From positions 248,001 to 312,000 of the forward strand of contig JADJGB010000008.1 in the NCBI GenBank assembly GCA_016708305.1: 64,000 bases of DNA, read 5' to 3'. The notes beneath the pieces were generated by a model. That model did not search any database and was not told where the DNA came from. It saw nothing but the letters and a program-made list of their open reading frames with translations. This DNA is from Sphingobacteriales bacterium (GTDB taxonomy: Bacteria > Bacteroidota > Bacteroidia > Chitinophagales > Chitinophagaceae). Shown one piece after another: positions 10,049 through 19,969 of the stretch (its first letter is position 1; each line of letters starts with the position of its first letter). The translations under genes were made by a program, and so were the position numbers.

Positions 10049-10759
10049 TTAACTTTTTCTTGAAAATCCGTTTTTCAGGTATTTTGGCTTAAATTTATAG
10101 AGTTTTCCGGGCCTGTGGGATACGTTATCTTCCATTTCATTCAAATCCTGAAGCCATTGTTTGACGGCAATTTTTTTTCGAAAATTTCTTCTGTCAAGCG
10201 GCGAGGCCAAAATAGCCTCATATACTTCCTGCAACTCTCTCAGCGAAAACTTTTCGGGCATCAGGTTATGAACCACCGGCGTTTCCATCACCTCCTGTTG
10301 CAGATGGGCAAGGCAGGTTTCTAATATTTCTTTGTGGTCAAAAGCTAATTTTCGGATATTTTTTACCGAGTGCCAGTTCAGGTCGTTGTCAATAATCTTT
10401 AGTTTATGGCTGTTGATATTAATTAATGAGTAATAGGCTGTGGTAACAACCCTGCCTGACGGGTGGCGATTCACCTTTCCGAAGGTGTGAACCTGCTGCA
10501 AAAAAACATCATCCAGATCGGTGCGCTCCTTCAATATCCGGTAAGAAGCAGCGTCTAAGTCTTCATCGGGCCTCACCAAATCGCCCAATAAAGAATTTAA
10601 TCCCGAAAACTCTTCCAGATCCGACTGAATCAAAAGCACCTTTAAATCCTTGTCAAGATAACCAAAAATCACACAGTCCACCGATACGGCAATCTTAAAA
10701 TATTCGAGATGGCTGATTTTTTCGAGCGCCGCAGTCTTAAAATTCGGATTGTTTGCCAT
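10049..10759 (-). CDS. NUDIX-domain transcriptional regulator (NrtR/AraR-like)
   Basis: A 236-residue protein with an N-terminal NUDIX fold (~20-150) and a C-terminal winged helix (~165-225, with KFSLRELQEVYEAIL and RRNFRKKI). The NUDIX box is degenerate: where hydrolases have REUxEE this reads RILKER, so catalysis is unlikely and ligand sensing is expected, as in NrtR and Bacteroidota AraR. The gene lies directly upstream of the sus-like operon on the same strand. The paired TGTGTA-N5-TACACA sites in the gap to susC are the obvious targets. The ligand is probably a sugar or nucleotide sugar (inference). Confidence 0.85.
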   Translation of the reverse strand: MANNPNFKTAALEKISHLEYFKIAVSVDCVIFGYLDKDLKVLLIQSDLEEFSGLNSLLGDLVRPDEDLDAASYRILKERTDLDDVFLQQVHTFGKVNRHPSGRVVTTAYYSLININSHKLKIIDNDLNWHSVKNIRKLAFDHKEILETCLAHLQQEVMETPVVHNLMPEKFSLRELQEVYEAILASPLDRRNFRKKIAVKQWLQDLNEMEDNVSHRPGKLYKFKPKYLKNGFSRKS

Positions 10760-10866
10760 TATTTGAAGTGAATAGACACAAATAGTTATAATAGTTTGAC
10801 CACCGCAAGATTACATTATTCTTTGCATAACTGACAATTTCAGAAAATATTTTTTCATTAACAGTG

Positions 10867-10913
10867 TGTAATTAATTTATAAATATATATATATACATTA
10901 TAAATAAATTACA
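10867..10913. promoter_or_regulatory. Long imperfect AT-rich palindrome between divergent genes
   Basis: Arms of 16 nt (10867-10882 and 10898-10913, one mismatch: TGTAATTAATTTATAA) flank an AT-rich core between the NUDIX regulator and the SNF2 gene. It could be an operator for autoregulation, but the arms differ from the susC operators. Confidence 0.4.
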
Positions 10914-10981
10914 TTTTTGTTTTTTGAGTTAAAGTCCGATTTCTTTTCCTTTTGTTTATTACATTTACCGCTAAAAACCGC

Positions 10982-13270
10982 ATGGCCACAAGCGCTAAAA
11001 AGTCCGGATCGGGGAGAAAGAAAAAAGTAAATCCCAAAATACCCCTATCGCACAGCCGGAAGCCACAGTATATGACCGAAACCGAATGGCAACTGGCGCT
11101 CCGGAAACAAATAGCCGAAAAGGAAGCTTTTACTATAAAAAACATTGGAGATGAGCCCATCTATAGTGATTTTGAAGTGCATAACCCCCTTTCAATAAAA
11201 ACTTATAAAGTTGCTATCAGAAGCAAGAATAACGGCTGCAATTTTTGCAACTGCCCCGATTTTAAAACCAACGGGTTAGGCTCCTGCAAACACATTGAAG
11301 CCGTAAAACTGACGCTGAATAAAAAAAGAGGATTTAAAAAACTATGGGACACGATACCGCCACAACCCTACTCATCACTTTATCTGGCTTACAATGATGG
11401 CAGAAAAATAAAATTGCGCATTGGCACCGAAAATCAGGCGAAAATGCAGCAATGGGCAAAAAAATATTTTTCCTCGGGCAATGAAATTCTGGAAAAAGCA
11501 GTGCCATTGTTCGATAAACTTCTGGCTGAGGCCAAAGCCATTAACCCCGGTTTTCGTTGTTACCCCGATGTGCTGGATACCATCATTGAGCAACGCAGCC
11601 GAAACCAAAGGCATCATTTAGCCTCCTCCCAAGGCAGTTCACAATTGAAAGGTATTGTAAAAGCCACCCTTTTCCCCTATCAACAGGAGGGTATATTATT
11701 TGCCACCCGAGCCGGACGCGCCATTCTTGCAGACGATATGGGTTTGGGTAAAACGCTTCAGGCCATTGCCTGGGCGGTTTTGATGCAAAAGGAACTGGGT
11801 TTGGAAAAAGCATTAGTCATTTGCCCTACCTCATTGAAATATCAATGGAAAACCGAGATTGAAAAATTTTCCAACGCCTCTGTTACCGTGGTGGAAGGCA
11901 ATGCAATGCAACGGCAGCATCTATATGAAAAGGATAGCAATTTTTTTAAAATCATCAGCTATCACGTGGCCGGTAATGACTGGAAGTACCTGAACGAAAT
12001 GGCTCCTGACATCATCATTCTGGATGAAGCCCAGCGCATTAAAAACTGGCGAACTAAAATTTCGGGAAACATAAAACGCTTAAAATCAACCTATTCCTTA
12101 ACGCTTACCGGTACGCCACTCGAAAATAACATTGAGGAGCTTTATTCATTGGTTCAGTTCACAGATCCTTTGCTGTTAGGCTCCCTTCGCAATTTTTTGG
12201 CAAAACACCAGCAAACCGATGATACCGGAAAACTATTCGGCTATACCAACCTGAATGAGATAGGCAAAGCGCTTTCGGGTATTTTGCTTCGCAGAAATAA
12301 GAAAGAGGTTTTGAAACAATTGCCGGAGCGGATGGACAAAAACCTGATTATCCCCATCACTACCCAGCAGATGGAAATACACGAAGAAAAGAAAGATATA
12401 GTAGCAAAATTGGTGAACAGATGGCGACGAACAGGGTTTTTGAGCGAAAAAGACAGGCAAAACTTATTGAACAGCCTCAGCATCATGCGAATGATTTGCG
12501 ACAGCACCTACATACTTGATCAGGAAACCAATTATCAAACCAAGTTGGATGAACTTTTTAGTATTTTGGAAGGTGTTATTTCGATAGAAGGCGAAAAAAT
12601 GGTCATTTTTAGTCAATGGGAACGAATGACCCGCCTGATTGCGCTGGAATTGAATAACAGAGGGATAAAATTTGAAAGCCTGCATGGCGGCGTACCCAGC
12701 AAAGACAGGGAGACGCTGTTTACCAATTTTAATACCGATCCCGACTGTCGCATTTTTCTTTCTACCGATGCCGGCGGTGTGGGGCTAAACCTGCAATCGG
12801 CGGCGTATATGGTGAATATGGATATTCCCTGGAACCCGGCCGTATTGGAGCAGCGCATAGCCCGAATATATCGTATGGGACAAAAGAAAAATGTGTCCAT
12901 CATCAATTTAGTAGCTCAGGGAACCATTGAAGAACGGATGTTAGAAGTGCTGAAGTTCAAAAAATCGATTGCCACAGGTATTTTTGACAATGGAGAAGAC
13001 TCTATTTTCATGGGCGAAAGCAAGTTTAATAAACTAATGGAATCGGTAGAGGCCATTGCTACGCAACCTGCCAATTCCGTGCCAGTAAGTGTGGATAAAG
13101 AGGAAAAAGAGGAAATTGCGGCCCCGCCAGCCGATAAAGAGAAAGCCACACAATTGCCTTTTGATTTTTCGGATGTGCCGGAAGACAAGGAGATGGAAGA
13201 AACTTCTTTGAAAGAAATGCCACAACAGGCCGCAGCTTCTGCAGCAACAACCAGGCAGCAGATGATTTGA
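10982..13270 (+). CDS. SNF2-family DEAD/DEAH helicase with SWIM zinc finger
   Basis: The ATG at 10982 is preferred to the one at 10952. A SWIM finger (CNCPDF...CKH, ~85-104) precedes a complete SNF2 ATPase: Walker A in DDMGLGKT (~250), DEAQ (~346), LTGTPLEN, and C-lobe motifs STDAGGVGLNLQ (~594) and IYRMGQKK. The family (RapA/HepA-like) remodels nucleic acid-protein complexes. The C-terminus becomes Glu/Ala/Gln-rich and stops at 13270. The next frame continues as a conserved-looking domain, so the true protein may be ~70 residues longer (shift somewhere in 13240-13262). Confidence 0.92.
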   Translation: MATSAKKSGSGRKKKVNPKIPLSHSRKPQYMTETEWQLALRKQIAEKEAFTIKNIGDEPIYSDFEVHNPLSIKTYKVAIRSKNNGCNFCNCPDFKTNGLGSCKHIEAVKLTLNKKRGFKKLWDTIPPQPYSSLYLAYNDGRKIKLRIGTENQAKMQQWAKKYFSSGNEILEKAVPLFDKLLAEAKAINPGFRCYPDVLDTIIEQRSRNQRHHLASSQGSSQLKGIVKATLFPYQQEGILFATRAGRAILADDMGLGKTLQAIAWAVLMQKELGLEKALVICPTSLKYQWKTEIEKFSNASVTVVEGNAMQRQHLYEKDSNFFKIISYHVAGNDWKYLNEMAPDIIILDEAQRIKNWRTKISGNIKRLKSTYSLTLTGTPLENNIEELYSLVQFTDPLLLGSLRNFLAKHQQTDDTGKLFGYTNLNEIGKALSGILLRRNKKEVLKQLPERMDKNLIIPITTQQMEIHEEKKDIVAKLVNRWRRTGFLSEKDRQNLLNSLSIMRMICDSTYILDQETNYQTKLDELFSILEGVISIEGEKMVIFSQWERMTRLIALELNNRGIKFESLHGGVPSKDRETLFTNFNTDPDCRIFLSTDAGGVGLNLQSAAYMVNMDIPWNPAVLEQRIARIYRMGQKKNVSIINLVAQGTIEERMLEVLKFKKSIATGIFDNGEDSIFMGESKFNKLMESVEAIATQPANSVPVSVDKEEKEEIAAPPADKEKATQLPFDFSDVPEDKEMEETSLKEMPQQAAASAATTRQQMI

Positions 13271-13281
13271 TACAACAGGGA

Positions 13282-13470
13282 ATGAAGTTCTTCTCTAATT
13301 TTATGGCTACATTGCAAAACCCCGAAGCAGTAGAAAAACTGAGCAAATCCATTACCGAAAAAGACGAAAAAACCGGCAAAACCTATCTAAAACTGCCAGT
13401 GGAAAATGAACAGATGGTGGGCAATGCCCTGGGATTGCTGGCAGGTTTATTAAAAGGATTGGGTAAATAA
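13282..13470 (+). CDS. Small ORF, probably the displaced C-terminus of the SNF2 helicase
   Basis: 62 residues from ATG 13282, with PEAVEKLSKSI, KTGKTYLKLPVENEQ and ALGLLAGLLKG. The same frame is open upstream through QAADDLIQQG, overlapping the end of the helicase, and there is no separate promoter space. From memory, similar tails occur at the ends of Bacteroidota SNF2 proteins, so I favour a frameshifted C-terminal domain over an independent gene. Confidence 0.5.
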   Translation: MKFFSNFMATLQNPEAVEKLSKSITEKDEKTGKTYLKLPVENEQMVGNALGLLAGLLKGLGK

Positions 13471-13548
13471 TGTTATGGATTGTAATAAAATAGCGGCTAT
13501 TTTTGAAACCCAAAAAATAGTGGAGCAGCGTACAAAAGCCGATGGGCT

Positions 13549-13617
13549 GCCCGATTGAAGCGAAAAGCCCGCAACCCCTTGGGGGGGTGAGGACTTGCAG
13601 CGAAAAGCGGGAACCGG
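13549..13617. repeat. Intergenic structured GC-rich element
   Basis: Two GCGAAAAGC boxes (about 13559 and 13599) bracket a small hairpin (AACCCC / GGGGTG-like) and complementary CCCGC / GCGGG segments. It stands out in AT-rich surroundings. Similar elements are, as I recall, dispersed between genes in Bacteroidota. Its function is unknown. Confidence 0.4.
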
Positions 13618-13680
13618 AGTTGCTGTTTATTGTAAAGCCCACAGCCCCCGAAATTTTTTAAAAAATAATAAGTGGATAAG

Positions 13681-15273
13681 ATGGATAAATATAAAATTGT
13701 GGACAATGCTGAAGAGGCAGATACCCCTTGGGTTATTCCTGCGGAAATTAAAGAGCAATACAATGATTTGTACAGCAGGGTAATTAAAGGGAAACCATCT
13801 GTTAAGAAACGATTGGACAAATTTTGGAAACGGTATCCCAATGTACCGATGATTTGGAACTTTGAGGCAATATGGCATGAAGTGAATGGAAATAGTGAAA
13901 AGTCAAACGAGATAGTGGAACAAACACTTCAGAAATTTCCCGATTACCTATATGCAAGAACCCAAAAAGCTATATTTCTGGTAGAGGAAGGGCAGTTTGA
14001 AGCGGCACATAACCTGCTGGGAGGAGGCGAACTGGATATTTCGGTTCTGTACCCCGAAAGAAAAGCTTTTCATTACCCGGAATGTAGATCTTACGCTCAG
14101 GCTGCAATAGAATATCTGGCCGGCACCAACAGATTTGAAGAAGCAGAAAAATATAACGATAAACTGAGAGATGAAAAATTTGAAAAAGACTTCATCACTG
14201 AAATCAAGAATCGTATTGAACACTACCGACTTAAAAAATATAAAGAAGACAGAAAAAAATTAGACGAAAAGAAAAAAATTGCTAACACCCGTGAAACGCA
14301 TACACTGCCTCAAATAATGGAAACGCTATTATCCAAGAATGAAGCATTTGAATATTTGTATGAGGATTCCATTTGGAATTTGAACGAAAATGCGGTACTG
14401 AATGATATTGAAAACAACAAAGAAGCCCTTATAGATGAGCTGCATTATATAATGAATCACTCTCTTCTGGTAAGTGAATATGCTTATGATGAGTATGAAG
14501 AATCAGATGCCGTACTAAATGCCGCTTTATTACTTGGATATGTGGACCCTGAAAAAGGGTTCGATGAGTTATTGACACATTTGCGGCAGCCGGAGGAATA
14601 TATTGACTTTTGGTTTGAGGATGTATTAGATGAGGTGGTTTCGGCTTACTTTCAAAAACCTTCGGATGAATTATTGCTCAAGGTAAAAAATTTTGTTTTG
14701 GAGCCTTTGGTTTCGTCTCACTCCAAAAATATGCTGATTGAGTTCTTGGGTATAATGATAGAAGCAGATGCCGGTTACCAACAAAAGGTAATTGATACAC
14801 TGTCTGCATTAATGCAGGCCTTTTATGATGAAAGAGAAAATACCGATTTGCTGGATACCGATGTGGTAGCCTCTTTGGTAGGTGCTGCCTTAGATATTAA
14901 AGCTGCTGAACTAATGCCGCAGATAGAAAAAATGTATGAGGAGGAACTGGTTTCCTGTTTCGTAACAGGCAGTATGGAGGATGCCAGAAACAGTATGCAA
15001 GATGAAGAAAAGAGGAAATTCTATTTTTATAAAAACCTGCAGGAACATATTCAATATTTAGGTGATTTTGATGACGACTCAGACTATCAGCAAGTATTTG
15101 ATGGAGAAGATAGCATATATGATGAGGACGGCTTTGATGGTTATGATTATGAGGACTACGAAGAAGATATGGTTCCTGTTGTTCCCAAAGACCCTTACGC
15201 CAATACTCCCCGAAATGCGCCCTGCCCCTGCGGAAGCGGCAAAAAATATAAACGCTGTCATGGGAGAAGCTGA
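13681..15273 (+). CDS. TPR-like protein with C-terminal SEC-C zinc-binding motif
   Basis: 530 residues from the ATG at 13681 (a GTG lies 9 nt upstream). The N-terminal ~180 residues look TPR-like (IWNFEAIWHEVNGN ... YARTQKAIFLVEEGQFEAA). A charged linker, a helical DUF1186/YecA-like region and an acidic segment (DDDSDYQ ... YEDYEEDM) follow. The last ~20 residues are a textbook SEC-C motif (NAPCPCGSGKKYKRCHG), which binds zinc as in SecA. The role is unknown; SEC-C often mediates ribosome or SecB contacts. Confidence 0.8.
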   Translation: MDKYKIVDNAEEADTPWVIPAEIKEQYNDLYSRVIKGKPSVKKRLDKFWKRYPNVPMIWNFEAIWHEVNGNSEKSNEIVEQTLQKFPDYLYARTQKAIFLVEEGQFEAAHNLLGGGELDISVLYPERKAFHYPECRSYAQAAIEYLAGTNRFEEAEKYNDKLRDEKFEKDFITEIKNRIEHYRLKKYKEDRKKLDEKKKIANTRETHTLPQIMETLLSKNEAFEYLYEDSIWNLNENAVLNDIENNKEALIDELHYIMNHSLLVSEYAYDEYEESDAVLNAALLLGYVDPEKGFDELLTHLRQPEEYIDFWFEDVLDEVVSAYFQKPSDELLLKVKNFVLEPLVSSHSKNMLIEFLGIMIEADAGYQQKVIDTLSALMQAFYDERENTDLLDTDVVASLVGAALDIKAAELMPQIEKMYEEELVSCFVTGSMEDARNSMQDEEKRKFYFYKNLQEHIQYLGDFDDDSDYQQVFDGEDSIYDEDGFDGYDYEDYEEDMVPVVPKDPYANTPRNAPCPCGSGKKYKRCHGRS

Positions 15274-15715
15274 AGTCACTTTAGTATAATATAACGATTG
15301 AAAAAAGCAAACTAAATGATTTAGTGTAACCTTTATCACTCCAAATAAGTTTTTACTGCCTATTTTTACACCCTTTTGATGGAAGGTTAAGTTTATTTTT
15401 AAAGGAAAATAAAATGGTGTGGTTGATATTTATCGAATCCTTCAAAATATTTGCTGCTTACAGGTTTATCTCGCTCTCCGTGTGAGGAAAAACTTTGAGA
15501 TAAATTATTGATTTTCAGTAATATGTCTATATTTTTCAGAGATTGAAAGAAAATAAAATAACTTTTCGCCGAAAAATGTTGTTTAGCAGGGAGGAAGAAA
15601 AGGTTAATTTATCATAAAATTTTAAATCATAAATTCTAAATATAAAAACAGTCTGAATTGAAATCTCAAAAAACCGAAGATAAATCATTCAGCATCAGGT
15701 AAAAAACACATTTGT
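15274..15715. other. 442-bp AT-rich intergenic region
   Basis: I see no coding potential, tRNA or strong terminator here. It presumably holds the promoter of the following lipoprotein gene. Confidence 0.5.
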
Positions 15716-16900
15716 ATGAAAAAGTTATTACTTATTTTACTAACTACCTCATTCTTAATTAGTTGTAAAAATGACGGTAAAAAATCTTCTCGGTTTCCGG
15801 AGATATAATCAACAATAAAGGGAAAATGGCCTATTTAGAGGAAGTGCCCGTAGGCACCATGCGGTGCTGTATTAGTTGACTCGGCAAAAATCGGTTCAAA
15901 CGGCAGCTTTTCCTTTAAAACCGGAACGGGCGAATCAGCTATTTATAATATTCGAATTGACAAGGGCATGTATCCCATTGCTGCTGTTGTAAATGATGTG
16001 GCAGCAGTAAAGCTGAAAATTACAATGAACAAAGAAAATCCTGAATATGCTGAGAAGTATGAAGTAACCGGCTCTTCTGCCAGCCAGCTTATGCAGGAGT
16101 TTACGACTAACTTTAACAACAAGATGAAGTTCATTTTTGACAAAGCCGGAGCTTTGGACAGCCTTCAAAAAGCAATTGCCCCGGACAGCATCATCAATGA
16201 AACCCATCAGGCAATGGCAAAGCAAAGCACCGAACTGAAAGAATATGCAAAGGCAGAAATGAATAAGTCTAATAATGTGGCGTTGACAATGTTTATGCTT
16301 GGATATTATCAGTCAACAGCCAATAATCCGGGTTTTGGGCTGGAGCCTTTAGGAAATGACCAGGTAAACGCTATAATTGATAAAGCCATAAAAGATAATC
16401 CCGACCACACAGGAATGGCGCAGCTAAAGCAAGCTATTGCTGCCCAATCATCTGGAGCAGCAGCGCAGGGTGGCGGCGGAATGTGGGTGGGCAAGCAGGC
16501 GCCCGACTTTACACTACCCGACGTGAATGGTAAACCATTGACGCTCAGTTCTTTAAAGGGTAAATATGTGTTGGTTGATTTTTGGGCAAGTTGGTGTAAA
16601 CCCTGCCGTATGGAAAATCCTAATGTAGTGGCTGCTTTTAATAAGTTCAAAAATAAAAATTTCACTATTCTGGGCGTGTCGCTTGATGAAGACAGAGAAT
16701 CGTGGTTGAGCGCCATTAAAAAAGACCAGCTTTTGTGGCAGCACGTGAGCGACCTGAAACAATGGGAGTCAATGGTGCTTCCGATTTATCAGTTTGACGG
16801 AATTCCTTACAATGTTTTGGTAGATCCTCAGGGTAAAGTCATCGCCGAATCGCTGAGAGGTCCTGCGCTGGAAGCAAAGTTAGCCGAGGTATTAAATTAA
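15716..16900 (+). CDS. TlpA-like thioredoxin-fold lipoprotein (two frameshifts)
   Basis: The start at 15716 gives a lipoprotein signal (FLISCKND). The frame then stops at 15806, but the neighbouring frame continues (VSGDIINNKGKMAYLEEVP), and a second shift near 15855-15868 returns to the first frame (VLVDSAKIGSNGSF). The result is one ~394-residue protein with an N-terminal DUF4369-like beta domain and a C-terminal TlpA/AhpC domain with WCKPC (~residue 285). The first shift fits loss of one A in the A6 run at 15779-15784. It is likely an envelope thiol-disulfide oxidoreductase. An IS element begins 5-6 bp after the stop. Confidence 0.85.
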
Positions 16901-16905
16901 TATTG

Positions 16906-18089
16906 CGGCGTAATGGACAAAAATGGGTCTTTTTATTTTTCACTATTCATACTTGGTGTTGGCTTTATTTTGAGCTTTGTATTATCTGCATAAACGGAAG
17001 CAAGCTCTGCCGGAGAGCAACCTGTCAGGGATCATGCAGATGTTCGACAAAAATGTCAATCAATGGGCTTTGTACAAAGTCCATTGATATTTTTAGAGAA
17101 CGCTATGCCTTAAAAAACTCATCAATCAACTTCTTTTTTCTATCAATGGAAAGTCCATTGTGATTGCTGAGTTTGTTCTTTAGATCGGAGAAATGACCAT
17201 CAATAGCATTGGTTGTATTGGGTATATTCAATTCCAGATTATCGTACCAAGTGAATAACCAAGGTAGGTTTGTTTTTAAGCTTCTGTAAGCACTCCTTAG
17301 CTTTTTGTGCACATAACGTTTCTTACCTGCTTCATCAATTTTACGCTCACTCAAAAACCATTCCCATTTAGGATGCCATTCATCTAAACTTCCAACAAAG
17401 CTTTCTTTATCTGCTTTTCTTAGCAACAGGGCAAGCTCCCACAACTCTTTACTTGCCTGCATTTCAGGCTTTTTGGTAAGATAAGTCCTGATTGTTTTTA
17501 CTTGATGAAACTCGCAATATTGCATAGGAACATTAGTAAACAGAGAAAACAACCCTCTGCGACCATCGCAAATAATAGATTGTACTTTAATGCCACGCTT
17601 AGCTATCTCTTGCATGCCTTCTAAATACAAAAGGTTAGTTTCTTGTTTCACATACTTCTTCAGTAAAATTACGCCTGTTATACTGTCTTTGAATACCATT
17701 ACTCCGAAAGATTTTCCAAAATAAGTAGAGTCCATTAACACATTAACTCGAGAAGGAAATGCTCTATTCTGTTGTGCGGAAGATTGGTCTATTTTTCGCT
17801 GAATGGTTTTGTTTGAGCAATTATACTTCTCCGCTAATTGATCGTAGGTTTGTTTTCCTGAAAGATATTCGATTAAAACATCTTCACTTTTTATCCTTAA
17901 TCCTCCAACAAAACTTCGACCACAAGCCATACATTTATAGCGTTGTTTGTCATTAAAAAAGCCCTTTTCCCGTACAATTTTGCTCCCACAATAAAAGCAG
18001 TTTTTTTATTCATAACCTTTGATTGGCTTCAAAGCTAATAACAATAATGGTTACAGCGGTTTTTAGACCCATTTTTGTCTATTACCCCG
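16906..18089 (-). mobile_element. IS256-like insertion sequence (Zn-ribbon variant)
   Basis: Terminal inverted repeats at 16907-16930 and 18065-18088 match at 22 of 24 positions (core GACAAAAATGGGTCT) and may extend 1-2 bp outward. One transposase gene is inside. I could not find a matching target duplication: the left flank is AATATTG and the right AAAAAAT. About 170 bp at the left end is non-coding. Confidence 0.85.
17103..18013 (-). pseudogene. DDE transposase, IS256 family variant with N-terminal Zn ribbon (frameshifted)
   Basis: The readable ORF (17103-17930, 275 aa) lacks its N-terminus. Upstream in the next frame lies CFYCGSK...KCMAC, forming a CxxC...CxxC zinc ribbon that starts at ATG 18013. 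One base lost from the A7 run (18001-18007) explains the break. An HTH (LAEKYNCSNKTIQRKI) follows, then catalytic-region segments LMDSTYFG and IICDGRRGL. The C-terminal TTNAIDGHFSDLK has Asp where IS256-type enzymes usually carry Glu. The corrected length is ~303 aa. Confidence 0.8.
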
Positions 18090-18175
18090 AAAAAATAAAT
18101 AGTTTTCCCTCAAATACAAATCCAACACTGTAATGGTGCGGGTATTGTTAGCAATTCTTTTCTCTCATTCAATAT

Positions 18176-19470
18176 TTATTGAAGGGGTGGAACTCTAATA
18201 GGTTCGCGTGTATCGTACTGGTTTTTTGTTTGAATCCCTTCTCTGAATGAGTTAGACATGGTTTGGTTTGAAATAGGCTTCCCATTTACGATATTGATAA
18301 TTTTTATGGTTTTATTCATGAGTTCTCCATTTCTTCTAATGATTATTTTTACAGGGTCATAAGTGGCTTGTAATGCCTGCTTCAACTCCTCTAAGCTAAG
18401 CCCGAATTTTTTATTAATTGCAATTACTTCGTCTCCGGCAAATAGCCCTGCCTTGTCACCAGGAGATCCTTTTGGGATGTCTCCAACCAAAACGATGCCA
18501 TCAACCAAGTATAGTTCGATGCCTGAATAAGCATAGTCAAAGGGATCGGAGAAAAATTTATTGGGTTTTATAAATATTTCTCTGTTTCGATAATTGATAA
18601 TGCAATTAAATCGCCTGAAAATCTCATTGCCAATAAGCCCTCCAAGAGAGGGATATGACAATAAATTATAAGTGTCATCGAAAATATTTACCGGAACATT
18701 CCTGAATTTATAAGGGCCTAGTTTTAATTCCTTCATCACGGTAAGGTACATTTCCACCTTGCCACCAATACCTTCTCCCTGTTTTAAATATTTCTTTCTT
18801 TTTGATTTCAGAAAGGCGCTGTCTTCGATATAATCCTGAGAGATGAGCGTTGCAAGACCGGCACCAATATCTAAGAGATATCGTAAATCTTTGCGTTTGG
18901 CATCCTTCACCGAGGCCATTGAAAAGGGAATTAAATTTATTTGGGGATGAAGCAAATAACCGCCTCTTGGATATTTAATTGTGCCATTAGACCAAAAACT
19001 CAGTATCTTTTTTCATAATCAATTTTTACAATATATCGGCTCAATAAAGAATAACCGACTATACCGTCTATTCGTTCTCCATATAATGCCGATAAAATTT
19101 CATAATCTATCACATGAAAATTCAGGCTGCTCACTATAAGCTGATTGATGATTAGGGTTTTGTTCTTTATAAACCCCACTTTCCGAATCCCTCCAATACC
19201 TCTTACCAGACGTTCTGGTTCAGAAGGAGATAATCCCAGGTTAGCCACAGTGGTAGAGTCTAAAGAAATACCGCCGCTTCCGCTATCAAGAATAAAATTT
19301 AATGAGTCTGGGAAATTTTCTAATAATGCTTTAAAAACAATTACCCCACCTGTAAATTGTGTGAAGGGGATTATGGTTATTTCCCTGCTAGGGGGATCCA
19401 TAAATGTTTCTTGCGATAAACATGGCATCGCCGGTATGATTACAAATGCTATGGCTAATATAGTTTTCAT
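18176..19470 (-). CDS. Secreted retropepsin-like aspartyl protease with PDZ domain (frameshifted)
   Basis: Pieces 19000-19470 and 18176-18955 join through the A6 run at 19008-19013 (one base missing). The signal peptide (ending CLSQE) leads into two aspartyl-protease half-domains, ILDSGSGGISL (~59) and YLLDIGAGLATLI (~180). The second contains the DIGAG variant of DTGxG. A PDZ domain follows (PKGSPGDKAGLFAGDEVIAIN, ~325). This protease-plus-PDZ layout is common in Chitinophagaceae. Its substrates are unknown. The C-terminal ~30 residues are polar and unusual. Confidence 0.8.
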
Positions 19471-19531
19471 AAGCTGTGGAACCTTGCTTAAAATTAAATA
19501 ATTTTACGATTATTTCGAAATTTTTTACAAT

Positions 19532-19879
19532 CTACCTAAAATGTATTTCTTGCCAATTGGTTACGAGACTTGAAGCAAAAAGCAGGGATTGAGTACAAAT
19601 TGCATAATCGTTATCCTCCTCAATTTGTGTCCCTGACCTTGTTCCTTTTAGTGCGGTGCAAATGAATTTTCCATAATCTCGTTCATTTTTTCTGTTGCCG
19701 CTTCCGTGAAAATTGGAGTTGGTCAAATTCGTAAAAAAGACAGAAGCAGTAAAACGGCCCGGTACCGACTTGACATAAATAAATTCAAGTGACTTGTACT
19801 GATTTTTTACCACATCAATCGTTATTTCATTTTGGTAAAAAGAATTTGGTTTGGTAAAATTCCGATAAAGAGAATCCAC
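19532..19879 (-). CDS. Hypothetical protein, possibly 5'-truncated
   Basis: 115 residues from a GTG. The frame stays open upstream through LFSIFASEIN, which looks like the end of a signal peptide, but reaches a stop in the terminator hairpin without an ATG. No known domain was recognised. Codon use resembles that of the surrounding genes. It may be a secreted protein that has lost its start, by mutation or by a base error. Confidence 0.4.
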   Translation of the reverse strand: MDSLYRNFTKPNSFYQNEITIDVVKNQYKSLEFIYVKSVPGRFTASVFFTNLTNSNFHGSGNRKNERDYGKFICTALKGTRSGTQIEEDNDYAICTQSLLFASSLVTNWQEIHFR

Positions 19880-19915
19880 TTTTTCAGAAATGTTAATTTC
19901 ACTTGCAAAGATAGA

Positions 19916-19950
19916 AAAGAGGCTATTTCCTGATCAGAAACAGCCTCTTT
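19916..19950. terminator. Intrinsic terminator downstream of S46 peptidase
   Basis: A 14-bp stem with one G-U pair (19916-19929 / 19937-19950, AAAGAGGCTATTTC arm) is followed by T-rich sequence on both strands. It lies 20 bp past the stop of the leftward peptidase gene. Confidence 0.8.
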
Positions 19951-19969
19951 CATTTTTTATTTCCGTCGT

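Noticed and set aside
10867..10913. Third copy of the sus operator upstream of the NUDIX gene
   Set aside because: The arms (TGTAATTAATTTATAA) do not contain the TGTGTA-N5-TACACA core in the right spacing.
15716..16900. Programmed frameshifting or phase variation in the TlpA-like gene and other homopolymer breaks
   Set aside because: No slippery site plus stimulatory structure is evident, and the same lesion type hits many housekeeping genes, so base-calling error is simpler.
16903..17163. 86-aa ORF at the left end of the IS256-like element
   Set aside because: It starts inside the inverted repeat, has no motif and overlaps the transposase end; treated as non-coding IS end.
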